A stretch of 64,000 nucleotides of DNA from Dama dama (GCF_033118175.1 NC_083701.1:15767501-15831500); one strand, 5' to 3'; shown: positions 20,886 through 32,635, counted from the stretch's first letter. The notes: generated by a model not told the origin, from the sequence alone. Made by a program: numbers and translations.

Positions 20886-21519
20886 AGACAGCTGGAGGAG
20901 GTAGACGACCACTGACGTCTTAACCTGGATTTGCCCCCAAGCACCCACTCCTGCTGCTTGCTGCCTTGTGACCCTTTCTCCTTCAGACAAATCAACACGG
21001 CTTCATCTCTGCCTCAACACAGGGATGACATAGGCCTAGAGAGAAAGGTTCTGAGTGTTTGGTCAAAAGCCTGTGCTTGAGGAGACTAGAGGCTTCGAAA
21101 TCCAGAGTGAGACAGAGTAAGGCTTCTTCCTCCTCCTCAGAGGCTGGAAGTAAGTCTCTGCGGTACGCTGAAGGGGGGACATCAGTGGAGCCATGGAGCC
21201 CAATGTGAAAGCTCTCAACAGAGAGGGACCATGTGAAGGAGCCTGAGTTCTAGAACCAGCTGTCTTGTCCCAGCACACAGTATCCAGCATCAGAACCAGG
21301 GTGTTCCTAGAAAGTTGAGCAGTCTCTTCAGCCTGTTCCGCCTCTGTTCCTCTGAGCATTGTGGATGGCCAGTGCTGGGGACCAACACTCTTTGTCCTTC
21401 TCCTTGGCCTCTGAACTTATTAGCAAACAGCATATTCTGTTAATCAGCAAAAATGGCACCCGTGTGTGCCCTCAAGACTTTACTCAACTGCAATCTGACT
21501 AATCTTATGAAGACAGCTC
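20886..21519. other. Unassigned sequence
   Basis: No repeat recognised. A 98-codon minus frame (21,063-21,359) has no domain. Confidence 0.45.
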
Positions 21520-21762
21520 TCTTTAAAATTTATTTTTGGCTGCGCTGGGTCTTCATTGCTGCATGTGTGAGCAGGGGCTACTCTCTAGTTGTGGCAGCTT
21601 CTCGTGTTGTGGAGCATGAACTCTAGGGCACGCAGGCTCAGCTGTTGTGGCTCACAGGCTTAGCTGCCCTGCGGCATGTGGGATCCTCCCAGCCCAGGGA
21701 TCGAACCCATGCCCCCTGCGCTGGCAGGCAGATTCTCAACCACTGGATTGCCGGGAAGTCCC
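21520..21762 (-). mobile_element. CHR-type SINE
   Basis: Antisense, long form: 'atttttggctgcgctggg', 'tcttcattgctgcatgtg', 'gtgggatcctcccagccc', 'gggatcgaacccatgcc', 'aaccactggattgccggg', 'aagtccc'. Confidence 0.92.
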
Positions 21763-21889
21763 AGAGATGGCCCTCCTCTAATGGTGGAAGGCTCCCAGCA
21801 GTTGAGCGTACAAGGACAAGCCTCAGAGGCTGATGCCTGGATGACACCAAATGGAACCAGCCCAAGCTCTCCCCCTGTTTCCAGTGGGA

Positions 21890-22065
21890 TAAAAGCTCAA
21901 ACAGAAATGGGCAGGGAACAGCAAGAGTACAGAGGAAGTGATTCATTCTTCCAGGTCTTCCTGGGCAGGAAGCGAGTGGGAGGAAGAGGGTCAGGGAAGG
22001 CTTCACAGAAGAGGTGACATTTGAACTGGGTGTGGGTGCTGGACTTCTGAAAATCAGCCACCAGT
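21890..22065 (-). mobile_element. L2 LINE 3' UTR fragment
   Basis: Antisense: 'ggtcagggaaggcttcacag', 'aagaggtgacatttgaactg'. Confidence 0.6.
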
Positions 22066-22771
22066 AGCCTCACAGGCTTCAGCCTGTCCTCTCCAGGAAG
22101 AAGAGACTGTTTTCTGGGAAAGAGGGGCCCACAGAGTAGGAACCAGAAGTTGGAAGGAGAACCAGCAGACACCAGCTCTTTGGAAAATGCTGCATGACTT
22201 TATTGGAGCATATGTATTGCCCTATTTCTGTAGGTATCCACTTACATATGGTGACTGACACTCTCTATGATTTCCTGTTTGATGGGAATGCTGTGACAGG
22301 GCAGTATCAGGACCACGAGTGATTTACGGGACGCTCAATATACGTCAGGCACTGTGCTCCAGCCCTTAAAGGGAAAGGGTGTCACTGCCCCTTCTCCTCC
22401 CATCCCCTCCACTGGCAGGAAAGAGGATACTACAATGAGCTATTTGGGGCCACATAAATGAGGGGACACCCTAGGGATGGCAAAACAGGTGAACTCTGTG
22501 GAGCAGAGCCACTATGCCAACTGCAGGTTTTACCTGAGAGAAAAATAAACTTCTGCTATGTCTTGTGGGGTCTCTCACCTATAATATATCTCTATATACT
22601 AACGTATTATAGCCTAACAAATATAGGGGAAGAAAACCTTGACCAAATACATAATAAATATGTATAAATACATATTATAATAAGTGCAGTGAAAAAAACA
22701 CATATAGTATATTTCCTGAGAGAATATAATTGAAGGGGAGGCTCATAATTGCGACTCAAGGAAAGCTGTTG
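22066..22771. other. Mostly unassigned sequence
   Basis: 22,640-22,740 is AT-rich and may be another L2 3' UTR trace. No RNA gene or exon recognised. Confidence 0.4.
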
Positions 22772-23268
22772 TCTTAGTTCAGGCTACTGTAACAAAACAC
22801 CAAGAGACTGTGTGGCTTAACCAACCAGCATTGCTTTCTCACAGTTCCAGAGTCTGGGAAGTCCACAATCAAGGTGCAGGCAGATTCGTTGTCTGATGAG
22901 GGCCCTTTTGACCTCGTGCGTGTGTGCTAAGTCGCTTCAGCTGTGTCTGACTCTTTGTGACCCTGTGGACCGCAGCCCGCCTGGCTCCTCCATCCATGGG
23001 ATTCTCCAGGCAAGAATACTGGAGTGGGTTGCCTTGCCCTCCTTCAGGGGATCTTCCCGACCCAGGGATCAAACCTGCATCTCTAAAGTCTCCTGCATTG
23101 CCAGGCAGGCTCTTCACCACGAGCGTCACCTGGGAAGATCCCCTCATGAGGTTGTCTAAACTTAATTACATCACAAAGGCTCCACCCCTAAATAGCACTA
23201 CCTTGTGGGTTAGGGCTTCAAGATATGAATTTGGGGAGCGGGGGACACAAATATTCATTCATAGCAGC
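22772..23268 (-). mobile_element. MaLR (MST/MLT-type) LTR, split by a Bov-tA
   Basis: Antisense LTR: 'caggctactgtaacaaaaca', 'tttctcacagttccagag', 'tctgggaagtccacaatcaa' on the left and 'aattacatcacaaaggctcc', 'gggttagggcttcaagatat', 'gggggacacaaatattcatt' on the right. A polyadenylation-type AT-rich 3' end would lie on the left. Confidence 0.75.
22916..23142 (-). mobile_element. Bov-tA SINE inside a MaLR LTR
   Basis: Antisense and well preserved: 'ctaagtcgcttcagctgtg', 'tccatgggattctccaggc', 'atcttcccgacccaggg', ending 'cgtcacctgggaaga'. The 131- and 92-codon frames over it are SINE artefacts. Confidence 0.93.
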
Positions 23269-23829
23269 TGCTCTGGGAAATGGATTTTGCTGAGACCAGT
23301 GGCCTGGGTAGGGTGTGCTCATGGAAGAAGAGAAAGGAGAGAGCATCTGTGAAGATTGGGAGCCACAGAGAATCAGCCACATGAGCAGAGCCCCTCAGTG
23401 CTGACCCTTCAGTCCATTCCCCCATCTCACAGTCCTGTCCCCACCCATGGGGAGATGTGCCTGGGCACCTCAGAACTCAGGAGGTGGCACAGCTGATTCC
23501 AGCCCAGATAACTCTTGAAAGGATGGCTGAGGTGCCTCTGGGGAGATCTGGAGGGCAAATACAAACCTTCTTCCAGGGAGGGAGCCCCAAGTCCAGCCAA
23601 GAAGCTGAACCTGCAGCTGGGGCCCAGGAGCAAGTGTGAGCACAGGAGGGAAAGCAAGCTGGGGGCTCGAAGGCAGAGACCCAGGACTGGGTCAGGAGGT
23701 GAGGAGACAGGCGTGCAAACTGAGGCTCTGAGGCTGACCTCAGACATGGTCTGGCTAGACATGAGGCTGGTTTGTACCAGGCTGGTTTGCATCCATGTGT
23801 GGACCTAGCTCGTGGGCTCACTGCCACTT
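23269..23829. other. Unassigned GC-rich sequence
   Basis: Frames of 97-138 codons overlap on both strands between 23,427 and 23,893. None has a recognised domain, and similar length on both strands is what GC-rich noncoding DNA gives. Confidence 0.45.
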
Positions 23830-23990
23830 CTAAGTGTGTGCCAGACAAAAGGCAAATACTCTTAGTATAGAGTCTCACCTCATCCTCACACACTGAACTT
23901 ATGAGGTGGGCCTTGCCTCCATTTTACAAATGAAGAGACTGAGGTTCAGAGACAAGGGAATTGTCCAAAGTCACTGACTGGGTTGTGGGC
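23830..23990 (-). mobile_element. MIR SINE
   Basis: Antisense: 'tctcacctcatcctcacac', 'ttatgaggtgggccttgcc', 'ccattttacaaatgaagaga', 'ctgaggttcagagacaagg'. Confidence 0.78.
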
Positions 23991-24157
23991 CCTGGGGTGG
24001 GGGTCTGATCTCCCTCCCCAGCCCCACCCCAACCCAAGGCCATGCAGGGGAACCAACCTGCAATGGGTGGAGTGTTGCAAACTCTTGGCCTAGTAACCAA
24101 AGATGGGCTGCAGCTGCGTTGGATTTCTCTGGGCAATGATTTAAACAAACAACTCAA

Positions 24158-24345
24158 GGAATTTGCCTGGTGGTTGAGTGGTTAAGAATCTGCCTTGCAA
24201 TACAAGGGACACGGGTTTGATCCCTGATCAGGGAACTAAGAATCCATGTGCAACTAAACCTATGTATAACAAAAGATCCCGTGTGCTACAACTAAGAACT
24301 AACATAGTCAAGTAAATAAATATTAAAAAATAAATACTGAAAGCA
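24158..24345 (+). mobile_element. CHR-type SINE
   Basis: Head 'aatttgcctggtggttgagt', 'gacacgggtttgatccctga', 'tcagggaactaagaatcc', 'gtgtgctacaactaagaac', tail of AAATA repeats. Confidence 0.88.
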
Positions 24346-25849
24346 AAGTCTGTGGACAGAGAACGGACTGCATTTGTCATAATCTCCCTCACTTATCCTC
24401 TTGTGCATTGGCTGCCTGGTCCCGAAGTCAGTGGAGTTACTGTGGCATCCCTTCTAGGAAAACCTTTCTTTAGCACCAGAAGCCAGTTGAGCAAGCTTTC
24501 CTGAGCCCTTCTCCAGTCACTCTGGGATGCATCAGAGACTGGGAACCTGAGTACTGGTCTAAACTACTAGATTAGTAAGTTTAGTGCCACCAAAATGCAC
24601 AGACCTTCCTCCTATCCAAGAGGGTAACATGTGTAGGCAAGGACCCTGTTTGCTAGCCATGGCGTGCACCCTGCAAACAAGAATGACCAAAAGGGTGAGT
24701 TTTTCCTGGAGTTCTTCAGGAACAGGAGGCAATTACATTTTCCACAGCTAGAACGCAGGAGGCGGGCAACCGGGATGTGCTGAGATAGAAGGTTCAAGAA
24801 AGTGGGTGGAGAATTCCTCCCTGTGTCTTCTTCTTGCACTTTGCCAAGCTTGCTAGGTCCCTGGTGGCCAAGCACTTGGGTTTCCCATTGTAACCCCGAT
24901 CTGTTGGTTCCGAAGTTGAACTAGATACCACCGTCAGGTCCACAGTCTCCTTTGCAGAGCTTTGGTCTCTGAACCCCAGCAGTGTCTGGAGGCACAATCT
25001 GCAGACCCCACCTTGTGATCCAGGGGTAGCAACCACCTAGCTCACACGACAGCTGAAGAACTCTTGAGTTCTTCTGGCTGCAAGAGTCCATGGGCAAGGG
25101 GAGTAATTTTCCTGAACTCAAAATAGCTGTGTGTTAACTAGATGAACACGATTACTAGATGAAAGCAATTACTTTAAAAATAAATATAAGTAAATAAATT
25201 TTAAGTTGTCCATGGTATGTCTACTGAAAAGCTATAATTGAAGGTTTTATGTACCATAAATGCCTTTAAAATTAAAATTTAGCAAAAAAAAAGATGGGAT
25301 GGGGGACTGGGGTCACTGAGAAGAAAGACAGAACTCGCCACTGTTAATTTGGGCTTATGACGAGGGAGCATTCAGCCTTAACCCAAGACTCACCCCTTGA
25401 AAACTACTAGTTCATGCTCCAACGAAATAGGCAGGAAGGGCTGGGGCTTCTGGGCTTATGAAATTTCATCTCACTTGAACAATAACAGTAAAGTGAAGCA
25501 TGATTTGCCCTGGGTCATAGTCTAATTGCCTCTGAGTAAGCAGGTCCTGACCGTGCTATTTTTCAAAATCTCGAACCTGTTTCCCTGTGTCTCTCTTGAA
25601 TTTCCTCTTCTATAACATGTATTTATATCCTGCCTATTCTAAGTTGACAAGAACAATCACTAGCATTATCTGCTTCCTCTCATATCCTGGTGTAACTCAC
25701 TTACCTTCTTCCCACATTTTTTTTTTTTCCTCTCTCCTTGCCATCAAACTATCTTATGATGATGAAGGGAGAATAGGGATCACACCTTTGGACTCTATTA
25801 AACAAACAAAAACAAAGCTATTTGGTCCTGAGTACCTGGAAGGTACTTA
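24346..25849. other. Repeat-poor unique sequence
   Basis: About 1.5 kb with no recognised transposon. An AT-rich stretch ending in A9 at about 25,282-25,291 could be a retrocopy tail, but no body is recognised. Frames of 66-87 codons are unsupported. Confidence 0.45.
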
Positions 25850-26050
25850 GTAAATTCATTCATTCATATGTTCATCCCATTAAGAACTTACTCAGAGGTG
25901 ACTATTATGCCAGGTAATAGGAATGAAATGGAAAACAATCTATAGTCACTTTCCCTGAAGTAACTCACACACTAGTGGAACATACAAAAACAAATACTCC
26001 AGGTATTTATGAAAGAGGGTGGTGTGAATAAGTTTGACTGTTAGTGCCAG
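25850..26050 (-). mobile_element. L2 LINE 3' fragment
   Basis: Antisense: 'aaattcattcattcatatg', 'gactattatgccaggtaa', 'actcacacactagtggaaca'. Confidence 0.6.
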
Positions 26051-28077
26051 TTTTAGTTAAAGAAGAGGGCTGATTTATGTTGATCTGATTGAAGTTGTTA
26101 AGACATTCTCACTACTGACAGTGATGTATCAAGTGCCCGCTAAAGGCAAGGCAACACTTTGATATACAGTCATGACTTGCCCAAAGATCACCAGAGCCTT
26201 CAGTTTTAGCACTAGGGGTGTGACCTTTGTTTGATTCCTTCTACTAACACTAGAACTAACACCCAAAAAAGATATTCTCTTCATTATAGGGGCTAGAATG
26301 CAAAATTAGGAAGTCGAGAGCTACCTGGAGTAACAGGCAAATTTGGCCTTAGAGTACAAAATGAAGCAGGTCAAAGGCTAACAGAGTTTTGCCAATGCAT
26401 TGGTCATAGCAAACGCCCTCTTCCAACAACACAAGAGAACTCTGCACATGTACATCACCAGATGGTCAATACCAAAATCAGGCTGATTGTATTCCTTGCA
26501 GCCAAAGATGGAGAAGCTCTCTACAGTCAGCAAAAACAAGACCGGGAGCTGACTGTGACTCAGGTTATGAACTCTTTATTGCCAAATTCGGACTTAAATT
26601 GAAGAAAGTAGGGAAAACCACTAGACCATTCAGGTATGACCTAAATCTCAATTATACAGTGGAAATGACAAATAGATTCAAAAGATCAGATCTGATAGAG
26701 TGCCTAAAGAACTATGGACGGAGGTTTATGATGTTGTACAGGAGGCAGTGATCAAGACCATCCCCCCGCCCCGACCCAAAATGCAAAAAGGCAAAATGGT
26801 TGTCTGACAAGGCCTTACAAATAGCTGAGAAAAGAGAAGCTAGAGGCAAAGGAGAAAAGAAAATATATACCCATTTGAATGCAGAGTGCCAAAGAACGGC
26901 AAGGAGAGATAAGAAAGCCTTCCTTAGTGATCAATGCAAAGAAATAAGAGGAGATAATAGAATGGGAAAGACTAGCAATCTCTTCAAGAAAATCAGAGAT
27001 ACCAAGGGAATATTTCATGCAAAGATGAACACAATAAAGGACAGAAATGGTATGAACCTAACAGAAGCAGAAGACATTAAGTAGAGGTGGCAAGAATACA
27101 CAGAACTGTACAAAAAAAGATCTTCATGACCCAGATAATCATGATGGTGTGATCATTCACCTAGAGTCAGACATCCTGGAATGTGAAGTCAAGTGGGTCT
27201 TAGGAAGCATCACTACGAACAAAGCTAGTGGAGGTGATGGAAGTCCAGTTGAGTTATTTCAAATCCTAAAAGATGATGCTGTGAAAGTGCTACACTTAAT
27301 ATGCCAGCAAATCTAGAAAACTCAGCAGTGGCCACAGGACTGGAAAAAGTAAATTTTCATTCCAATCCCAAAGAAAGGCAATGCCAAAGACTGCTCAAAC
27401 TACCACACAATTGTACTCATCTCACACGTTAGTAAAGTAATGCTCAAAATTCTCCAAGCCAGGCTTCAACAGTACATGAACTCCCAGATTTTCAAGCTGG
27501 ATTTAGAAAAGGCAGAGGAACCAGAGATCAAATGGCCAATATCCACTGGATCATCGAAAAAGCAAGAGAGTTCCAGAAAAAAACATCTATTTTTGCTTTA
27601 TTGACTAAGCCAAAGCCTTTGATTGTGTGGATCACAACAAACTGTGGAAAATTCAAGAGATGGGAATACCAGACCACCTGACCTGCCTCCTGAGAAATAA
27701 ATCTGTATGCAGGTCAAGAAGCAATAGTTAGAACCGGACATGGAACAACAGACTGGTTCCAAATAGGAAAAGGAGTACGTCAAGGCTATATATTGGCACC
27801 CTACTTATTTAACTTATAGGCAGAGTACATCATGAGGAATGCTGGTGTGGGTGAAGCACAAGCTGGAATCAAGACTGCCAGGAGAAATATCAATAACATC
27901 AGATACGCAGATGACACAACACTTATGGCACAAAGCGAAGAAGAACTAAAGAGCCTCTTGATGAAATTGAAAGAAGAGAGTGAAAAAGCTGGCTTAAAGC
28001 TCAACATTCAGAAAACTAAGATCATGGCATCCGGTCCCATCACATCATGGCAAATAGATGGGGAAACAATGGCTGAC

Positions 28078-28099
28078 TTTTTTTTTGGGGGGGGGGGGG
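28078..28099 (+). repeat. T9-G13 homopolymer in BovB
   Basis: Where BovB normally has short T runs and three G, this copy has nine T followed by thirteen G. It shifts the frame; length is likely polymorphic or hard to sequence. Confidence 0.85.
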
Positions 28100-28337
28100 C
28101 TCCAAAATCACTGCAGATGGTGATTGCAGTCATGAATTAGAAGACATCTACTCCTTGGAAGGAAAGTTATGACCAACCTAGATAGCATATTAAAAAACAG
28201 AGACATTACTTGGTCAACAAAGGTCCATCTAGTCAAGGCTATGGTTTTTCCAGTGGTTATGTATGGGTGTGAGAGTTGGACTATAAAGAAAGCTGAGCAC
28301 AAAAGAATTGATGCTTTTGAACTGTGTTGTTGGAGAA

Positions 28338-28375
28338 GACTCTTGAGACTCTTGAAGACTCTTGAGACTCTTGGA
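28338..28375 (+). repeat. GACTCTTGA microrepeat in BovB
   Basis: Four units of GACTCTTGA/G, spaced 9, 10 and 9 bp, where BovB has one. The nearby copy at 31,170-31,200 lacks the expansion. Confidence 0.85.
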
Positions 28376-28728
28376 CTGCAAGGAGATCCAACCAGTCCAT
28401 CCTAAAGGAAATCAGCCCTGGGTGTTCATTGGAAGGACTGATGTTGAAGCTGAAACTCCAATCCTTTGGCCACCTGATGCAAAGAGCTGACATTTGAAAA
28501 GACCCTGATTCTGAGAAAGATTGAGGGCAGGAGGAGAAGGGGACAACAGAGGATGAGATGGTTGGGTGGCATCACTGACTCAATGGACATGAGTTTGGGT
28601 AAACTCTGGGAGTTGGTGATGGACAGAGAGGCCTGGTGTGCTGCGGTCCATGGGGTTGCAGAGAATCGGACACGACTGAGTGACTGAACTGTACTGAAAG
28701 TTAGAAAGTGAGTGCAAGGTCTGTGTGT

Positions 28729-28741
28729 GGGGGGGGGGGGG
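28729..28741 (+). repeat. G13 run
   Basis: Preceded by a TG repeat, just beyond the BovB 3' end. Second G13 run within 650 bp. Confidence 0.85.
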
Positions 28742-28829
28742 CAGCGGGGAGAAGATGCTTCTTAGGTCATCAGTTATTAGAAGGACCCTCTCTCTAATGC
28801 ACTGCAGTGAAGGTCTCAGAATCAACCAC

Positions 28830-29290
28830 CTGGGAGATACTGAAGGAGAGGGCTGACCTGCAATGGTGATGCACCAAATCTTGCAGGCAGGAAAGCAGTG
28901 ATGGCAAATTCAGGGCACCCACACTATTACTCCCCTCACTAGCACCCATGGCAACCACCAGCAACCGATCAGGCCACCTGATCTCAACCACAGCTGCCCA
29001 TCAGAACCAACTTTTCTCTGATTCTGATGAGGATTCTCATTATTCTAGTAAGCATGGTACACAACAGGTCCCACCCTAGATGCATAAAAGAGAAGTGAAT
29101 ACATTACAACCAGTGCCTCGGGGCATTTGGGCTTAATTCTCTGAGGAACCCCTGGCTGCCAACACTTGGATTTGTTTTGTGAGATATTGAATTGAGAAAC
29201 CCAGGTGAGTTGACAGGAACTGTGATGGGATAAATGGGCATTGTTTTAAACTGCTATATTGTGGTCCACAGTGATAGAAAACTAACAGAT
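28830..29290 (+). mobile_element. Possible MaLR (MLT1-type) LTR
   Basis: Only the 3' end is convincing: 'cattgttttaaactgctata', 'tgatagaaaactaacaga', as in MLT1 ends. The 5' part is not assigned, so the left boundary is a guess. Confidence 0.4.
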
Positions 29291-29437
29291 TGTATCTACT
29301 GTAAAACACACCATTGATTCTAAGACATGCCAATGGCTTCATAACATCTGGGGTAACAACAAAAACTATAGCATTAAATGTTGCATCAATTCTGAGGCGT
29401 AAATGGAAAGATAGTCTGATTTAAAAGTAGTAAAATG

Positions 29438-29512
29438 GCAAAACCCACTACAATATTATAAAGTAATTAGCCTCCAATTAAAATAAATAAATTTTAAAAA
29501 ATAAAAAGCAAA
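29438..29512 (+). mobile_element. Very short L1 3' insertion with perfect target duplications
   Basis: Sense L1 3' terminus ('acaatattataaagtaatta', 'gcctccaattaaaataaata') and an A-rich tail. The 15-bp AAAAGTAGTAAAATG at 29,423-29,437 is repeated exactly at 29,513-29,527, so the whole insertion is about 75 bp. Confidence 0.9.
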
Positions 29513-29629
29513 AAAAGTAGTAAAATGAAAAAAAAGTATATCTTGTAATGTAGTAAAGAAACATATCAGTATTATTATTTTTGTGAGGCACCAAAAAATT
29601 TTCCAATCCTAATCACATATGATTGACGT

Positions 29630-29800
29630 AGTTCTCCGAAAAACTCTGTGATGATTGAGAGGGGAGGTATCTTGATGAGAAAACTGAGGTACAGAGAAGT
29701 TAATGAAATTCAAAGTGTTAACACCAGAAAGAGCCTGGACCAGAATCTACACTTGCACTTTCCCTTAAACCAGGACCAGACCATCACTTCTCATTTTGCC
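29630..29800 (-). mobile_element. MIR SINE
   Basis: Antisense: 'gatgagaaaactgaggtac', 'agagaagttaatgaaattc', 'cctggaccagaatctaca'. Confidence 0.65.
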
Positions 29801-29904
29801 AACATATACCATCCCTTCAAGGAAAAACTGTGTCACCAACAGCCTTGCTCAGGGGAGAGCCACTGAGACTGTATTTTCTTCTAAGTGAGGCTGTCACTTT
29901 TATT

Positions 29905-30241
29905 TTTTAAATTTATTTTTTACAGTTTATTTTTGGCTGTTCTGGGTCTTTGTCACTGTGCACAGGTTTCCTCTAGCTGTGGCGAGCGGGGGCTCCTCTG
30001 TGGTTGTGGTGTCTGTCTGGGCTTTTCATTGTGGTCGTTTCTCCTGTTGCAGAGCATGGGCTTCAGGGTGCACAGGCTTCAGCAGTTATGGCTCCCAGGC
30101 TCTAGGGCAGACTTAACAGTTGTGGCACACGGCCTTAGTTGCCCCACGGCACGTGGGCTCTTCCCAGACCATGGAGGGCTCAAACCTGCTGTCTCCCGCA
30201 CTAGCAGGCAGATTCTTTACCACTGAGCCACCAGGGAAGCC
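29905..30241 (-). mobile_element. CHR-type SINE, long form
   Basis: Antisense, about 330 bp: 'tttatttttggctgttctgg', 'agctgtggcgagcggggg', 'gcagagcatgggcttcagg', 'ttgccccacggcacgtgg', 'accactgagccaccaggg', 'aagccc'. The 113-codon frame on the plus strand is a SINE artefact. Confidence 0.92.
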
Positions 30242-30982
30242 CAAGGCTGTCACTTCTGAAAGAACCTGATTAGAACTATATACCCAAGGCCGCCAATTCA
30301 TAGACTCAGTTACCACATATGGAATGGGCCAACTCACAAAGATGAGTGCTCCCCCGTGTAAGGCATAAATTCAGTATTAGAGCAGGACCGTCATATGAGC
30401 CATGGACGAACAGAGGCTATGTGGGAGCAAACGCCAGGTGCAATGAGAGGAGGCCATCCAATGGCGCGAGGAAAATGGAACAATGCAGGAAGCAGAGGAG
30501 CCCCTATGAATAAGACCGTGGAGCCCGTCAGAAGATTGTCCCTGGAGCTGTTTCTGTTTCAGACATGCCCCATTCCAATTACAGCCCTTCGGTGTCCTTA
30601 AAATCCTCTCCCAGCTTTACTGAGAAACTGGCATAAGTCTCTGTTCATTGCAACTGTATCATTTATAGAGTCATGATCCGTGTTGTCCAGTTTAGAAGTC
30701 CAGTTAAAGAAACAGTGTTCATTCAAAGAGTGAATGTCACAATAACTTACATTTATCAGACACAGCTATGTTCTCTCCTTAAAGCCCACTGTCTCCACAC
30801 ACCACAGTTGCAGCTGTTCTCAACAATCCCCCATGAATGACTCCTAGCTCTTCTTCCCGTGTGCATCTTACTATCTTCCTGTCTTTTCCATCATCTTAAA
30901 ATTACCCATCACAAAAGCCCAAGAACTGGTCTAGCAAGACAAGGTCGTCCTTGAAGGATGGAGGAGGATAAGGGCCTAGGTA
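30242..30982. other. Unassigned unique sequence
   Basis: No repeat, RNA gene or coding exon recognised. A 68-codon frame at 30,395-30,601 is unsupported. Confidence 0.45.
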
Positions 30983-31522
30983 CTTACTCCTTGGAAGGAA
31001 AGTTATGACCAACCTAGATAGCATATTAAAAAGCAGAGACATTACTTTGCCAACAAAGGTCCGTCTGGTCAAGGCTATGGTTTTTCCAGTGGTCATGTAT
31101 GGATGTGACAGTTGGACTGTGAAGAAAGCTGAGTGCCGAAAAATTGATGCTTTTGAACTATGGTGTTGGAGAAGACCCTTGAGAGTCCCTTGGACTGCAA
31201 GGAGATCCAACCAGTCCATCCTAGAGATCAGTCCTGGGTGTTCATTGGAAGGACTGATGCTGAAGCTGAGACTCCAGCACTTTGGCCACCTCATGCGAAG
31301 AGTTGACTTGTTGGAAAAGACCCTGATGCTGGGAGGGATTGGGGGCAGGAGGAGAAGGGGACGACAGAGGATGAGATGGCTGGATGGCATCACTGACTCG
31401 ATGGGCTTGAGTTAGAGTAAACTCCGGGAGTTTGTGATAGACAGGGAGGCCTGGCGTGCTGCGATTCATGGGGTCGCAAAGAGTCAGACATGACTGAGCG
31501 ACTGAACTGAACTGAACTGAAC
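30983..31522 (+). mobile_element. BovB 3' end, 5' truncated
   Basis: Sense BovB from 'actccttggaaggaaagtta' to the (ACTGA)n tail at 31,500-31,522. The 136-codon frame 31,005-31,415 covers the BovB C-terminal coding region and looks intact for that part, but there is no upstream reverse transcriptase. It parallels 28,148-28,690 of the first copy. Confidence 0.95.
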
Positions 31523-32439
31523 TCCAAGTTAGAAGAATCCTCTTTAATGAGCAGAGGGTGAGAAAACCAATGAGAACACTCATCATATTTCAATCATTAT
31601 TTACCCTGTCATCACACAGTCAAGGAAAAAAACCATAACTAAAGTAACCTAATTTTGAAATCATGGTCACTATAAGCTTATGCCATGAATATCTAGGGAC
31701 CATGTTTATGGGTTGCACATAGACTTATTCTGAATTTTCTAGGGGTAACACTTGTCAAATGATCTGGTGAAAAGAAGTAGATGGACTAAATGACCATGCT
31801 ATCCAACTCACACAGCTAGCGAATATGCAACAGGATTGGGATGGGTGGGAGAAGGTGTGTCTGAGTGTGAGTTCCTGTTTACCTTAGGAGGCTTAGAATA
31901 TCAATTCAAATGCTACTACCAAAAATATGGTCACAAGAAGCAGCTAAAACAGTTTTTGTAGTTATTTTTGTCCTTAGAGTATATCTCACACATGATGTAT
32001 AGTCAAATCAGTGAGTTTTAAAGAACTAGTTCCTGTCTGATTATACCACCAACTAGATGCACCGTTAGGTTCACCTATTTCACTGCACTTTTGACATTTA
32101 TGAATTGCTTTCTAAATTTAGTTTTATATCAAATGAAGTATCAAAATTTAATTTCCTAATAAGATAAAATGTTTACAAGGTCCCAAAGTCAAATGTGCAA
32201 AACTTATTTTTCATTTATTTTATGTTTAGTTTCATGTGACCCCACACTGGTGCTTTTTAACAGCTTCCTTCCACCCAGCAGTGTGGTTACTGATGCCTTA
32301 TAAAAAGCCTCTTTAGCAACTCACACATCAGTGCTTCTGTTATGTTCTCCAGCTGCCAGCCCCCTACATCTGGTTCAAACACTCTTCTCGTAGGAGGGAA
32401 AGGGGAGGAGTGATGATGAGAGTAATGGTAATAATAATA
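31523..32439. other. Repeat-poor unique sequence
   Basis: AT-rich, no transposon recognised over 0.9 kb, no credible frame. A candidate for comparative analysis. Confidence 0.45.
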
Positions 32440-32635
32440 GCAAAACCTTAAGGAAGTGCTTCCTGTTTGCTAGCTACTGTGCTAAGCTTTTCCTTGGACT
32501 AACCTGTTTTATCTTCCTATTTATTTGCTGGATACTGTTACTGTCCCTATTTTACAGAGAACAACATTGAGGAATTGGAGATAGTAAGTGGCAGTATCAG
32601 GATGAAGCCCAGGTCTCCAAGGACTTCCATATTTC
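32440..32635 (-). mobile_element. MIR SINE
   Basis: Antisense: 'ttgctagctactgtgctaag', 'actgtccctattttacagag', 'gatagtaagtggcagtatc', 'gatgaagcccaggtctcc'. Confidence 0.75.

Larger units (their letters stand above)
26250..28693 (+). mobile_element. BovB (RTE-clade LINE), 5' truncated and decayed
   Basis: The longest transposon here, about 2.4 kb of an element of about 3.2 kb. It starts near 'agaactaacacccaaaaaag', inside the endonuclease half, and ends at the BovB 3' tail ('cggacacgactgagtgactg'). Surviving frames lie at 26,800-27,084 and 27,832-28,140; the second has reverse-transcriptase motif YADD at 27,904-27,915. A stop (TAG) at about 27,083, a TAA at 27,606-27,608 in the palm-domain motif region, and a T9G13 run at 28,078-28,099 break the frame. 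BovB supplies reverse transcriptase for Bov-A SINEs, but this copy cannot. Confidence 0.93.

Noticed and set aside
23427..23893. Frames of 97-138 codons on both strands
   Set aside because: Similar lengths on both strands in GC-rich DNA indicate low stop-codon density, not coding.
25183..25292. AT-rich stretch ending in A9, possible processed pseudogene tail
   Set aside because: No recognisable gene body and no target duplication found.
31005..31415. 136-codon frame as a possible domesticated gene
   Set aside because: It is the BovB C-terminal coding region in a 5'-truncated copy, open by chance or youth; no promoter or extra domain.
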